Shown: positions 38,480-51,099 of the stretch, piece after piece | Layout: each line of letters begins with the position of its first letter | Numbering within the stretch: position 1 is the stretch's first letter | Origin: Cichorium intybus | Lineage: Eukaryota > Streptophyta > Magnoliopsida > Asterales > Asteraceae | Assembly: GCA_023525715.1 (NCBI GenBank) | Contig: JAKNSD010000055.1 | Coordinates: 124,001 to 188,000 of the forward strand | Length of the DNA stretch: 64,000 bases | Direction: 5' to 3' | Notes under the pieces: model-generated | What the model saw: the letters and a program-made list of their open reading frames with translations, nothing else | What the model was told of the DNA's origin: nothing | The model's database searches: none | Position numbers and translations under genes: made by a program

Positions 38480-40930
38480 ATCATTAAAAAATTCAAAATT
38501 TAAGGAGTTTCTCATGAACCCAGGTACACCAGAAATGGTTAAAATGATCACAAATTGTAATTATATGTAATTTTTGAATTTTACAAAAATTCAAAAATTA
38601 AGAATTTTTCATGTACCGGGGTACACGACAAATTGTTAAAAATAACAGAAAAAATATCATTTAAAAATTCAAAATTTAAGGAGTTTCTCATAACCTAGGT
38701 ACACAAGAAATGTTTAAAATGATCACAAAGTGTAATTATAGGTAATTTTTGAATTTTACAAAAATTGAAAAATTAAGAATTTTTCATGTACCGTGGTACA
38801 TGACAAATTGTTAAAAATAACAGAAAAAATATCATTAAAAATTCAAAATTTAAGGAGTTTCTCATGAACCCAGGTTCACCATAAATGTTTAAAATGATCA
38901 CAAAGTGTAATTATAGGTAATTTTTGCATTTTACAAAAATTCCAAAATTAAGAATTTTTCATGTACCGGGGTACACGACAAATTGTTAAAAATAACAGAA
39001 AAAATATCATTAAAAATTCAAAATTTAAGGAGTTTCTCATGAACCCAGGTACACCAGAAATGTTTAAAATGATCACAAAGTGTAATTATAGGTAATTTTT
39101 GAATTTTACAAAAATTGAAAAATTAAGAATTTTTCATCTACCGGGGTACACGACAAATTGTTAAAAATAACAGAAAAAATATCATTAAAAATTCAAAATT
39201 TAAGGAGTTTCTCATGAACCCAGGTACACCATAAATGTTTAAAATGATCACAAAGTGTAATTATAGGTAATTTTTGAATTTTACAAAAATTGAAAAATTA
39301 AGAATTTTTCATGTACCGGGGTACACGACAAATTGTTAAAAATAACAGAAAAAATATCATTAAAAAATTCAAAATTTAAGGAGTTTCTCATGAACCTAGG
39401 TACACCAGAAATGTTTAAAATGATCACAAAGTGTAATTATAGGTAATTTTTTACTTTTACAAAAATTCAAAAATTAAGAATTTTTCATGTACCGGGATAC
39501 ACGACAAATTCTTAAAAATAACAGAAAAAATATCATTAAAAAATTCAAAATTTAAGGAGTTTCTCATGAACCTAGGTACACCAGAAATGTTTAAAATGAT
39601 CACAAAGTGTAATTATAGGTAATTTTTGAATTTTACAAAAATTCAAAAATTAAGAATTTTTCATGTACCGGGGTACACGACAAATTGTTAAAAATAACAG
39701 AAAAATATCATTAAAAAATTCAAAATTTAAGGAGTTTCTCATGAACCCAGGTACACCAGAAATGGTTAAAATGATCACAAATTGTAATTATAGGTAATTT
39801 TTGAATTTTACAAAAATTCAAAAATTAAGAATTTTTCATGTACCGGGGTACACGACAAATTGTTAAAAATAACAGAAAAAATATCATTTAAAAATTCAAA
39901 ATTTAAGGAGTTTCTCATAACCTAGGTACACAAGAAATGTTTAAAATGATCACAAAGTGTAATTATAGGTAATTTTTGAATTTTACAAAAATTGAAAAAT
40001 TAAGAATTTTTCATGTACCGGGGTACATGACAAATTGTTAAAAATAACAGAAAAAATATCATTAAAAATTCAAAATTTAAGGAGTTTCTCATGAACCCAG
40101 GTTCACCATAAATGTTTAAAATGATCACAAAGTGTAATTATAGGTAATTTTTGCATTTTACAAAAATTCAAAAATTAAGAATTTTTCATGTACCGGGGTA
40201 CACGACAAATTGTTAAAAATAACAGAAAAAATATCATTAAAAATTCAAAATTTAAGGAGTTTCTCATGAACCCAGGTACACCAGAAATGTTTAAAATGAT
40301 CACAAAGTGTAATTATAGGTAATTTTTGAATTTTACAAAAATTGAAAAATTAAGAATTTTTCATCTACCGGGGTACACGACAAATTGTTAAAAATAACAG
40401 AAAAAATATCATTAAAAATTCAAAATTTAAGGAGTTTCTCATGAACCCAGGTACACCATAAATGTTTAAAATGATCACAAAGTGTAATTATAGATAATTT
40501 TTGAATTTTACAAAAATTGAAAAATTAAGAATTTTTCATGCACCGGGGTACACGACAAATTGTTAAAAATAACAGAAAAAATATCATTAAAAAATTCAAA
40601 ATTTAAGGAGTTTCTCATGAACCTGGGTACACCAGAAATGTTTAAAATGATCACAAAGTGTAATTATAGGTAATTTTTGACTTTTACAAAAATTCAAAAA
40701 TTAAGAAATTTTCATGTACCGGGGTACACGACAAATTCTTAAAAATAACAGAAAAAATATCATTAAAAAATTCAAAATTTAAGGAGTTTCTCATGAACCT
40801 AGGTACACCAGAAATGTTTAAAATGATCACAAAGTGTAATTATAGGTAATTTTTGAATTTTACAAAAATTCAAAAATTAAGAATTTTTCATGTACCGGGG
40901 TACACGACAAATTGTTAAAAATAACAGAAA
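38480..40930. repeat. 7-monomer HOR of 1227 bp, two copies
   Basis: AATGGTTAAAATG followed by CACAAATTG (instead of CACAAAGTG) has its GGTT at 38537 and 39764. GTACACAAGAAATG is at 38701 and 39928, and TTTTTGCATTTTAC at 38925 and 40152. All are 1227 bp apart. The unit runs a-b-c-d-e-f-g of the core order described for 43560-44960, without monomer h. It accounts for part of the unusually long 5070-bp interval between D pairs 5 and 6. Confidence 0.85.
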
Positions 40931-42948
40931 AAATATCATTAAATATTCAAAATTTAAGGAGTTTCTCATGAACCCAGGTACACCATAAATGTTTAAAATA
41001 ATCAAAAGTGTAATTATAGGTAATTTTTGAATTTTACAAAAATTGAAAAATTAAGAATTTTTCATGTACCGGGGTACACGACAAATTGTTAAAAATAACA
41101 GAAAAAATATCATTAAAAAATTCAAAATTTAAGGAGTTTCTCATGAACCCAGGTACACCAGAAATGGTTAAAATGATCACAAAGTGTAATTATAGGTAAT
41201 TTTTGAATTTTACAAAAATTGAAAAATTAATAATTTTTCATGTACCGGGGTACACGACAAATTGGTAAAAATAACAGAAAAAATATCATTAATAATTCAA
41301 AATTTAAGGATTTTCTCATAACCTAGGTACACCATAAATGTTTAAAATGTTCACAAAGTGTAATTATAGGTAATTTTTGAATTTTACAAAAATTGAAAAA
41401 TTAAAAATTTTTCATGTACCGTGGTACACGACAAATTGTTAAAAATAACAGAAAAAATATCATTAAAAATTCAAAATTGAAGGAGTTTCTCCTGAACCCA
41501 GGTTCACCATAAATGTTTAAAATGATCACAAAGTGTAATTATAGGTAATTTTTGAATTTTACAAAAATTCAAAAATTAAGAATTTTTCATGTACCGGGGT
41601 ACACGACAAATTGTAAAAAATAACAGGAAAAATATCATTAAAAAATTCAAAATTTAAGGAGTTTCTCATGAACCAGGTACACCATAAATGTTTAAAATGA
41701 TCACAAAGTGTAATTATAGGTAATTTTTGAATTTTACAAAAATTCAAAATTTAATAATTTTTCATGTACCGGGATACACGACACATTGTGAAAAATAACA
41801 GATAAAATATCATTAAAAAATTCAAAATTGAAGGAGATTCTCATGAACCTAGGTACACCAGAAATGTTTAAAATGATCACAAAGTGTAATTATAGGTAAT
41901 TTTTGAATTTTACAAAAATTAAAAAATTAAGAATTTTTCATGTAGCGGGTTACACGACAAATTGTTAAAAATAACAGAAAAATATCATTAAAAAATTCAA
42001 AATTTAAGGAGTTTCTCATGAACCCAGGTACACCATAAATGTTTAAAATGATCACAAAGTGTAATTATAGGTAATTTTTGAATTTTACAAAAATTCAAAA
42101 ATTAAGAATTTTTCATGTACCGGGGTACACGACAAATTGTTAAAAATAACAGAAAAAATATTAATAAAAAATCAAAATTTAAGGAGTTTCTCAAGAACCC
42201 AGGTACACCAGAAATGGTTAAAATGATCACAAAGTGTAATTATAGGTAATTTTTGAATTTTACAAAAATTCAAAAATTAAGAATTTTTCATGTACCGGGG
42301 TACACGACAAATTGTTAAAAATAACAGAAAAAATATCAATAAAAAATTCAAAATTTAAGGAGTTTCTCATAACCTAGGTACAGTAGAAATGTTTAAAATG
42401 ATCACAAAGTGTAATTATAGGTAATTTTTAAATTTTACCAAAATTAAAAAATTAAGAATTTTTCATGTACCGGGGTACATGACAAATTGTTAAAAATAAC
42501 AGAAAAAATATCATTAAAAAATTCAAAATTTAAGGAGTTTCTCTTGAACCCAGGTACACCAGAAATGGTTAAAATGATCGCAAAGTGTAATTATAGGTAA
42601 ATTTTGAATTTTACAAAAATTCAAAAATTAAGAATTTTTCATGTACCAGGGTACACGACAAATTGTTAAAAATAACAGAAAAAATATCATTAAATATTCA
42701 AAATTTAAGGAGTTTCTCATGAACCCAGGTACACCATAAATGTTTAAAATAATCAAAAGTGTAATTATAGGTAATTTTTGAATTTTACAAAAATTGAAAA
42801 ATTAAGAATTTTTCATGTACCGGGTTACACGACAAATTGTTAAAAATAACAGAAAAATATCATTAAAAAATTCAAAATTTAAGGAGTTTCTCATGAACCC
42901 AGATACACCAAAAATGTTTAAAATGATCACAAAGTGTAATTATAGGTA
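40930..42948. repeat. Variable monomers between the 7-mer HOR and D pair 6
   Basis: About eleven to twelve monomers with many private changes: AATTGGTAAAAATAAC near 41262, AATGTTCACAAAG near 41347, GTTTCTCCTGAACCC near 41488, GAACCAGGTACACC near 41670 (bases lost), GTAGCGGGTTACACG near 41942, TTTCTCAAGAACCC near 42190, GTACAGTAGAAATG near 42379, and an ATCGCAAAGTG monomer near 42578. The higher divergence suggests that this stretch escaped recent homogenisation. No gene is present. Confidence 0.72.
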
Positions 42949-43227
42949 ATTTATAAATCTTACAAAAATTCAAAAATTATGATTTTTTCATGTACCAGGG
43001 TACACGACAAATTGTTCAAATCTCATTAAAAATTTCAAAAAAGTTTCTCATCAACCCAAGTACACCAGGTACACCAGAAATGTTTAAAATGATCACAAAG
43101 TGTAATTATAGATAATTTATGAATTTTACAAAAATTCAAAAATTATGATTTTTTCATGTACCCGGGAACACGACAAATTGTCAAAAATGACTGAAAAATA
43201 TCATTAACAAATTCAAAATTTAAGCAG
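42949..43227. repeat. D marker pair 6
   Basis: The junction is at 43014 with the CCCGGGAACACG form and TGACTGAAAAATATC. It is the last full-length D pair. It lies 2970 bp before pair 7, nearly the same as the 2971 bp between pairs 1 and 2, so the 17-monomer unit may be the ancestral length. Just after it CACAAAGTAATTATAGG has lost two bases (near 43270). Confidence 0.86.
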
Positions 43228-43559
43228 TTTCTCATGAACCCAGGTACACTAGGAATGTTTAAAATGATCACAAAGTAATTATAGGTAATTTTTGAATTTT
43301 ACAAAAATTCAAAAATTAAGAATTTTTCATGTACCGGGGTACACGACAAATTGTTAAAAATAACATAAAAAATATCAATAAAAAATTCAAAATTTAAGGA
43401 GTTTCTCATAACCTAGGTACACCAGAAATGTTTAAAATGATCACAACGTGTTATTATAGGTAGTTTTTGAATTTTACAAAAATTGAAAAATTAAGAATTT
43501 TTCATGTACCGGGGTACACGACAAATTGTTAAAAATAACAGAAAAAATATCATTAAAAA

Positions 43560-44960
43560 ATTCAAAATTTAAGGAGTTTCTCATGAACCCAGGTACACCA
43601 GAAATGGTTAAAATGATCACAAAGTGTAATTATAGGTAATTTTTGAATTTTACAAAAATTCAAAAATTAAGAATTTTTCATGTACCGGGGTACACGACAA
43701 ATTGTTAAAAATAACAGAAAAAATATCATTTAAAAATTCAAAATTTAAGGAGTTTCTCATAACCTAGGTACACAAGAAATGTTTAAAATGATCACAAAGT
43801 GTAATTATAGGTAATTTTTGAATTTTAAAAAAATTGAAAAATTAAGAATTTTTCATGTACCGGGGTACATGACAAATTGTTAAAAATAACAGAAAAAATA
43901 TCATTAAAAATTCAAAATTTATGGAGTTTCTCATGAACCCAGGTTCACCATAAATGTTTAAAATGATCACAAAGTGTAATTATAGGTAATTTTTGAATTT
44001 TACAAAAATTCAAAAATTAAGAATTTTTCATGTACCGGGGTACACGACAAATTGTTAAAAATAACAGAAAAAATATCATTAAAAATTCAAAATTTAAGGA
44101 GTTTCTCATGAACCCAGGTACACCAGAAATGTTTAAAATGATCACAAAGTGTAATTATAGGTAATTTTTGAATTTTACAAAAATTGAAAAATTAAGAATT
44201 TTTCATCTACCGGGGTACACGTCAAATTGTTAAAAATAACAGAAAAAATATCATTAAAAATTCAAAATTTAAGGAGTTTCTCATGAACCCAGGTACACCA
44301 TAAATGTTTAAAATGATCACAAAGTGTAATTATAGGTAATTTTTTAATTTTACAAAAATCGAAAAATTAAGAATTTTTCATGTACCGGGGTACACGACAA
44401 ATTGTTAAAAATAACAAAAAAAATATCATTAAAAAATTCAAAATTTAAGGAGTTTCTCATGAACCTAGGTACACCAGAAATGTTTAAAATGATCACAAAG
44501 TGTAATTATAGGTAATTTTTGACTTTTACAAAAATTCAAAAATTAAGAATTTTTCACGTACCGGGGTACACGACAAATTGTTAAAAATAACAGAAAAAAT
44601 ATCATTAAAAAATTCAAAATTTAAGGAGTTTCTCATGAACCTAGGTACACCAGAAATGTTTAAAATGATCACAAAGTGTAATTATAGGTAATTTTTGAAT
44701 TTTACAAAAATTCAAAAATTAAGAATTTTTCATGTACCGGGGTACACGACAAATTGTTAAAAATAACAGAAAAAATATCATTAAATATTCAAAATTTAAG
44801 GAGTTTCTCATGAACCCAGGTACACCATAAATGTTTAAAATAATCAAAAGTATAATTATAGGTAATTTTTGAATTTTATAAAAATTGAAAAATTAAGAAT
44901 TTTTCATGTACCGGGGTACACGACAAATTGTTAAAAATAACAGAAAAAATTTCATTAAAA
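43560..44960. repeat. Core a-h: recurring ordered series of eight monomers
   Basis: This is a clear example of a series seen across the right half. a: CCAGAAATGGTTAAAATG. b: CATTTAAAAATTC with CTCATAACCTAGG and CACAAGAAATG. c: GTACATGACAAATT, then CCCAGGTTCACC. d: CACCAGAAATG ending in CATCTACCGG. e: CACCATAAATG with AATGATCAC. f: CCTAGG with TTGACTTTTAC. g: CCTAGG with AAAATTCAAAAATT. h: CATTAAATATTC with AATAATCAAAAG. The same order, whole or in part, recurs near 36.1-37.0, 38.5-40.9, 48.6-49.6, 52.2-53.4, 54.0-55.1, 57.9-58.9 and 60.7-63.9 kb. Confidence 0.82.
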
Positions 44961-45918
44961 AATTCAAAATTTAAGGAGTTTCTCATGAACCTAGGTACAC
45001 CAGAAATGTTTAAAATGATCACAAAGTGTAATTATAGGTAATTTTTGAATTTTACAAAAATTGAAAAATTAAGAATTTTTCATGTACCGGGGTACACAAC
45101 AAATTGTTAAAAATAACAGAAAAAATATCATTAAAAAATTCAAAATTTAAGGAGTTTCTCATGAACCTAGGTACACCAGAAATGTTTAAAATGATCACAA
45201 AGTGTAATTATAGGTAATTTTTGACTTTTACAAAAATTCAAAAATTAAGAATTTTTCATGTACCGGGGTACACGACAAATTGTTAAAAATAACAGAAAAA
45301 ATATCATTAAAAAATTCAAAATTTAAGGAGTTTCTCATGAACCTAGGTACACCAGAAATGTTTAAAATGATCACAAAGTGTAATTATAGGTAATTTTTGA
45401 ATTTTACAAAAATTCAAAAATTAAGAAATTTTCATTTACCGGGGTACACGACAAATTGTTAAAAATAACAGAAAAAATATCATTAAATATTCAAAATTTA
45501 AGGAGTTTCTCATGAACCCAGGTACACCATAAATGTTTAAAATGATCACAAAGTATAATTATAAGTAATTTTTGAATTTTACAAAAATTCAAAAATTAAG
45601 AATTTTTCATGTACCGGGATACACGACACATTGTTAAAAATAACAGATAAAATATCATTAAAAAATTCAAAATTTAAGGAGTTTCTCATGAACCTAGGTA
45701 CAGCAGAAATGTTTAAAATGATCATAAAGTGTAATTATAGGTAATTTTTGAATTTTACAAAAATTGAAAAATTAAGAATTTTTCATGTACCGGGTTACAC
45801 GACAAATTGTTAAAAATAACAGAAAAATATCATTAAAATATTCAAAATTTAAGGAGTTTCTCATGAACCCAGGTACACCAAAAATGTTTAAAATGATCAC
45901 AAAGTGTAATTATAGGTA

Positions 45919-46120
45919 ATTTATAAATCTTACAACAATTCAAAAATTATGATTTTTTCATGTACCAGGGTACACGACAAATTGTTCAAATCTCATTAAA
46001 AATTTCAAAAAAGTTTCTCATCAACCCAAGTACACCAGGTACACCAGAAATGTTTAAAATGATCACAAAGTGTAATTATAGATAATTTATGAATTTTACA
46101 AAAATTCAAAATTTAAGCAG
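45919..46120. repeat. Shortened D pair 7 (77-bp internal deletion)
   Basis: The junction is at 45984 and AAGCAG at 46115, a spacing of 131 bp against 208 bp in pair 5 (37944 to 38152). The missing 77 bp cover TTATGATTTTTTCATG...TCATTAACA. Both breakpoints lie in AAATTCAAAA, so a deletion between these 10-bp repeats explains the join. It also has TACAACAATTC in place of TACAAAAATTC. Confidence 0.87.
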
Positions 46121-48111
46121 TTTCTCATGAACCCCGGTACACTAGGAATGTTTAAAATGATCACAAAGTGTAATTATAGGTAATTTTTGAATTTTACAAA
46201 AATTGAAAAATTAAGAATTTTTCATGTACCGGGGTACACGACAAATTGTTAAAAATAACAGAAAAAATATCATTAAAAAATTCAAAATTTAAGGAGTTTC
46301 TCATGAACCTAGGTACACCAGAAATGTTTAAAATGATCACAAAGTGTAATTATAGGTAATTTTTGAATTTTACAAAAATTGAAAAATTAAGAATTTTTCA
46401 TCTACCGGGGTACACGACAAATTGTTAAAAATAACAGAAAAAATATCATTAAAAATTCAAAATTTAAGGAGTTTCTCATGAACCCAGGTACACCATAAAT
46501 GTTTAAAATGATCACAAAGTGTAATTATAGGTAATTTTTTAATTTTACAAAAATCGAAAAATTAAGAATTTTTCATGTACCGGGGTACACGACAAATTGT
46601 TAAAAATAACAAAAAAAATATCATTAAAAAATTCAAAATTTAAGGAGTTTCTCATGAACCTAGGTACACCAGAAATGTTTAAAATGATCACAAAGTGTAA
46701 TTATAGGTAATTTTTGACTTTTACAAAAATTCAAAAATTAAGAATTTTTCACGTACCGGGGTACACGACAAATTGTTAAAAATAACAGAAAAAATATCAT
46801 TAAAAAATTCAAAATTTAAGGAGTTTCTCATGAACCTAGGTACACCAGAAATGTTTAAAATGATCACAAAGTGTAATTATAGGTAATTTTTGAATTTTAC
46901 AAAAATTCAAAAATTAAGAATTTTTCATGTACCGGGGTACACGACAAATTGTTAAAAATAACAGAAAAAATATCATTAAATATTCAAAATTTAAGGAGTT
47001 TCTCATGAACCCAGGTACACCATAAATGTTTAAAATAATCAAAAGTATAATTATAGGTAATTTTTGAATTTTATAAAAATTGAAAAATTAAGAATTTTTC
47101 ATGTACCGGGGTACACGACAAATTGTTAAAAATAACAGAAAAAATTTCATTAAAAAATTCAAAATTTAAGGAGTTTCTCATGAACCTAGGTACACCAGAA
47201 ATGTTTAAAATGATCACAAAGTGTAATTATAGGTAATTTTTGAATTTTACAAAAATTGAAAAATTAAGAATTTTTCATGTACCGGGGTACACAACAAATT
47301 GTTAAAAATAACAGAAAAAATATCATTAAAAAATTCAAAATTTAAGGAGTTTCTCATGAACCTAGGTACACCAGAAATGTTTAAAATGATCACAAAGTGT
47401 AATTATAGGTAATTTTTGACTTTTACAAAAATTCAAAAATTAAGAATTTTTCATGTACCGGGGTACACGACAAATTGTTAAAAATAACAGAAAAAATATC
47501 ATTAAAAAATTCAAAATTTAAGGAGTTTCTCATGAACCTAGGTACACCAGAAATGTTTAAAATGATCACAAAGTGTAATTATAGGTAATTTTTGAATTTT
47601 ACAAAAATTCAAAAATTAAGAAATTTTCATTTACCGGGGTACACGACAAATTGTTAAAAATAACAGAAAAAATATCATTAAATATTCAAAATTTAAGGAG
47701 TTTCTCATGAACCCAGGTACACCATAAATGTTTAAAATGATCACAAAGTATAATTATAAGTAATTTTTGAATTTTACAAAAATTCAAAAATTAAGAATTT
47801 TTCATGTACCGGGATACACGACACATTGTTAAAAATAACAGATAAAATATCATTAAAAAATTCAAAATTTAAGGAGTTTCTCATGAACCTAGGTACACCA
47901 GAAATGTTTAAAATGATCATAAAGTGTAATTATAGGTAATTTTTGAATTTTACAAAAATTGAAAAATTAAGAATTTTTCATGTACCGGGTTACACGACAA
48001 ATTGTTAAAAATAACAGAAAAATATCATTAAAATATTCAAAATTTAAGGAGTTTCTCATGAACCCAGGTACACCAAAAATGTTTAAAATGATCACAAAGT
48101 GTAATTATAGG

Positions 48112-48315
48112 TAATTTATAAATCTTACAACAATTCAAAAATTATGATTTTTTCATGTACCAGGGTACACGACAAATTATTCAAATCTCATTAAAAATTT
48201 CAAAAAAGTTTCTCATCAACCCAAGTACACCAGGTACACCAGAAATGTTTAAAATGATCACAAAGTGTAATTATAGATAATTTATGAATTTTACAAAAAT
48301 TCAAAATTTAAGCAG
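48112..48315. repeat. Shortened D pair 8
   Basis: It has the same 77-bp deletion and TACAACAATTC change as pair 7. The junction is ATTATTCAAATCTC (one base changed) at 48179 and AAGCAG is at 48310. It is a copy of pair 7 in the 2195-bp unit. Confidence 0.87.
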
Positions 48316-50658
48316 TTTCTCATGAACCCAGGTACACTAGGAATGTTTAAAATGATCACAAAGTGTAATTATAGGTAATTTTTGAATTTTACAAAAATTG
48401 AAAAATTAAGAATTTTTCATGTACCGGGGTACACGACAAATTGTTAAAAATAACAGAAAAAATATCATTAAAAAATTCAAAATTTAAGGAGTTTCTCATG
48501 AACCTAGGTACACCAGAAATGTTTAAAATGATCACAAAGTGTAATTATAGGTAATTTTTGAATTTTACAAAAATTGAAAAATTAAGAATTTTTCATGTAC
48601 CGGGGTACATGACAAATTGTTAAAAATAACAGAAAAAATATCATTAAAAATTCAAAATTTAAGGAGTTTCTCATGAACCCAGGTTCACCATAAATGTTTA
48701 AAATGATCACAAAGTGTAATTATAGGTAATTTTTGAATTTTACAAAAATTCAAAAATTAAGAATTTTTCATGTACCGGGGTACACGACAAATTGTTAAAA
48801 ATAACAGAAAAAATATCATTAAAAATTCAAAATTTAAGGAGTTTCTCATGAACCCAGGTACACCAGAAATGTTTAAAATGATCACAAAGTGTAATTATAG
48901 GTAATTTTTGAATTTTACAAAAATTGAAAAATTAAGAATTTTTCATCTACCGGGGTACACGACAAATTGTTAAAAATAACAGAAAAAATATCATTAAAAA
49001 TTCAAAATTTAAGGAGTTTCTCATGAACCCAGGTACACCATAAATGTTTAAAATGATCACAAAGTGTAATTATAGGTAATTTTTTAATTTTACAAAAATC
49101 GAAAAATTAAGAATTTTTCATGTACCGGGGTACACGACAAATTGTTAAAAATAACAAAAAAAATATCATTAAAAAATTCAAAATTTAAGGAGTTTCTCAT
49201 GAACCTAGGTACACCAGAAATGTTTAAAATGATCACAAAGTGTAATTATAGGTAATTTTTGACTTTTACAAAAATTCAAAAATTAAGAATTTTTCACGTA
49301 CCGGGGTACACGACAAATTGTTAAAAATAACAGAAAAAATATCATTAAAAAATTCAAAATTTAAGGAGTTTCTCATGAACCTAGGTACACCAGAAATGTT
49401 TAAAATGATCACAAAGTGTAATTATAGGTAATTTTTGAATTTTACAAAAATTCAAAAATTAAGAATTTTTCATGTACCGGGGTACACGACAAATTGTTAA
49501 AAATAACAGAAAAAATATCATTAAATATTCAAAATTTAAGGAGTTTCTCATGAACCCAGGTACACCATAAATGTTTAAAATAATCAAAAGTATAATTATA
49601 GGTAATTTTTGAATTTTATAAAAATTGAAAAATTAAGAATTTTTCATGTACCGGGGTACACGACAAATTGTTAAAAATAACAGAAAAAATTTCATTAAAA
49701 AATTCAAAATTTAAGGAGTTTCTCATGAACCTAGGTACACCAGAAATGTTTAAAATGATCACAAAGTGTAATTATAGGTAATTTTTGAATTTTACAAAAA
49801 TTGAAAAATTAAGAATTTTTCATGTACCGGGGTACACAACAAATTGTTAAAAATAACAGAAAAAATATCATTAAAAAATTCAAAATTTAAGGAGTTTCTC
49901 ATGAACCTAGGTACACCAGAAATGTTTAAAATGATCACAAAGTGTAATTATAGGTAATTTTTGACTTTTACAAAAATTCAAAAATTAAGAATTTTTCATG
50001 TACCGGGGTACACGACAAATTGTTAAAAATAACAGAAAAAATATCATTAAAAAATTCAAAATTTAAGGAGTTTCTCATGAACCTAGGTACACCAGAAATG
50101 TTTAAAATGATCACAAAGTGTAATTATAGGTAATTTTTGAATTTTACAAAAATTCAAAAATTAAGAAATTTTCATTTACCGGGGTACACGACAAATTGTT
50201 AAAAATAACAGAAAAAATATCATTAAATATTCAAAATTTAAGGAGTTTCTCATGAACCCAGGTACACCATAAATGTTTAAAATGATCACAAAGTGTAATT
50301 ATAAGTAATTTTTGAATTTTACAAAAATTCAAAAATTAAGAATTTTTCATGTACCGGGATACACGACACATTGTTAAAAATAACAGATAAAATATCATTA
50401 AAAAATTCAAAATTTAAGGAGTTTCTCATGAACCTAGGTACACCAGAAATGTTTAAAATGATCATAAAGTGTAATTATAGGTAATTTTTGAATTTTACAA
50501 AAATTGAAAAATTAAGAATTTTTCATGTACCGGGTTACACGACAAATTGTTAAAAATAACAGAAAAATATCATTAAAATATTCAAAATTTAAGGAGTTTC
50601 TCATGAACCCAGGTACACCAAAAATGTTTAAAATGATCACAAAGTGTAATTATAGGTA

Positions 50659-50860
50659 ATTTATAAATCTTACAACAATTCAAAAATTATGATTTTTTCA
50701 TGTACCAGGGTACACGACAAATTGTTCAAATCTCATTAAAAATTTCAAAAAAGTTTCTCATCAACCCAAGTACACCAGGTACACCAGAAATGTTTAAAAT
50801 GATCACAAAGTGTAATTATAGATAATTTATGAATTTTACAAAAATTCAAAATTTAAGCAG
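50659..50860. repeat. Shortened D pair 9, last in the window
   Basis: The junction is at 50724 and AAGCAG at 50855, again 131 bp apart, with TACAACAATTC. No D pair is seen after this point, so the D-tagged HOR ends here within the window. Confidence 0.87.
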
Positions 50861-51099
50861 TTTCTCATGAACCCAGGTACACTAGGAATGTTTAAAATGA
50901 TCACAAAGTGTAATTATAGGTAATTTTTGAATTTTACAAAAATTGAAAAATTAAGAATTTTTCATGTACCGGGGTACACGACAAATTGTTAAAAATAACA
51001 GAAAAAATATCATTAAAAAATTCAAAATTTAAGGAGTTTCTCATGAACCTAGGTACACCAGAAATGTTTAAAATGATCACAAAGTGTAATTATAGGTAA

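Larger units (their letters stand above)
29860..43250. repeat. Long D-tagged HORs (about 2.27 to 5.07 kb units)
   Basis: Six D marker pairs divide this stretch. Using the GTTCAAATCTC junction, they lie at 29926, 32897, 33232, 35500, 37944 and 43014, giving intervals of 2971, 335, 2268, 2444 and 5070 bp. After most D pairs the same order follows: CACTAGGAATG, then CTCATAACCTAGG with CACAACGTG (about 30358, 33663, 35930, 38377, 43444), then AATGGTTAAAATG, then GTACACAAGAAATG, and so on. The units are thus one HOR with variable numbers of monomers gained or lost. Confidence 0.83.
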
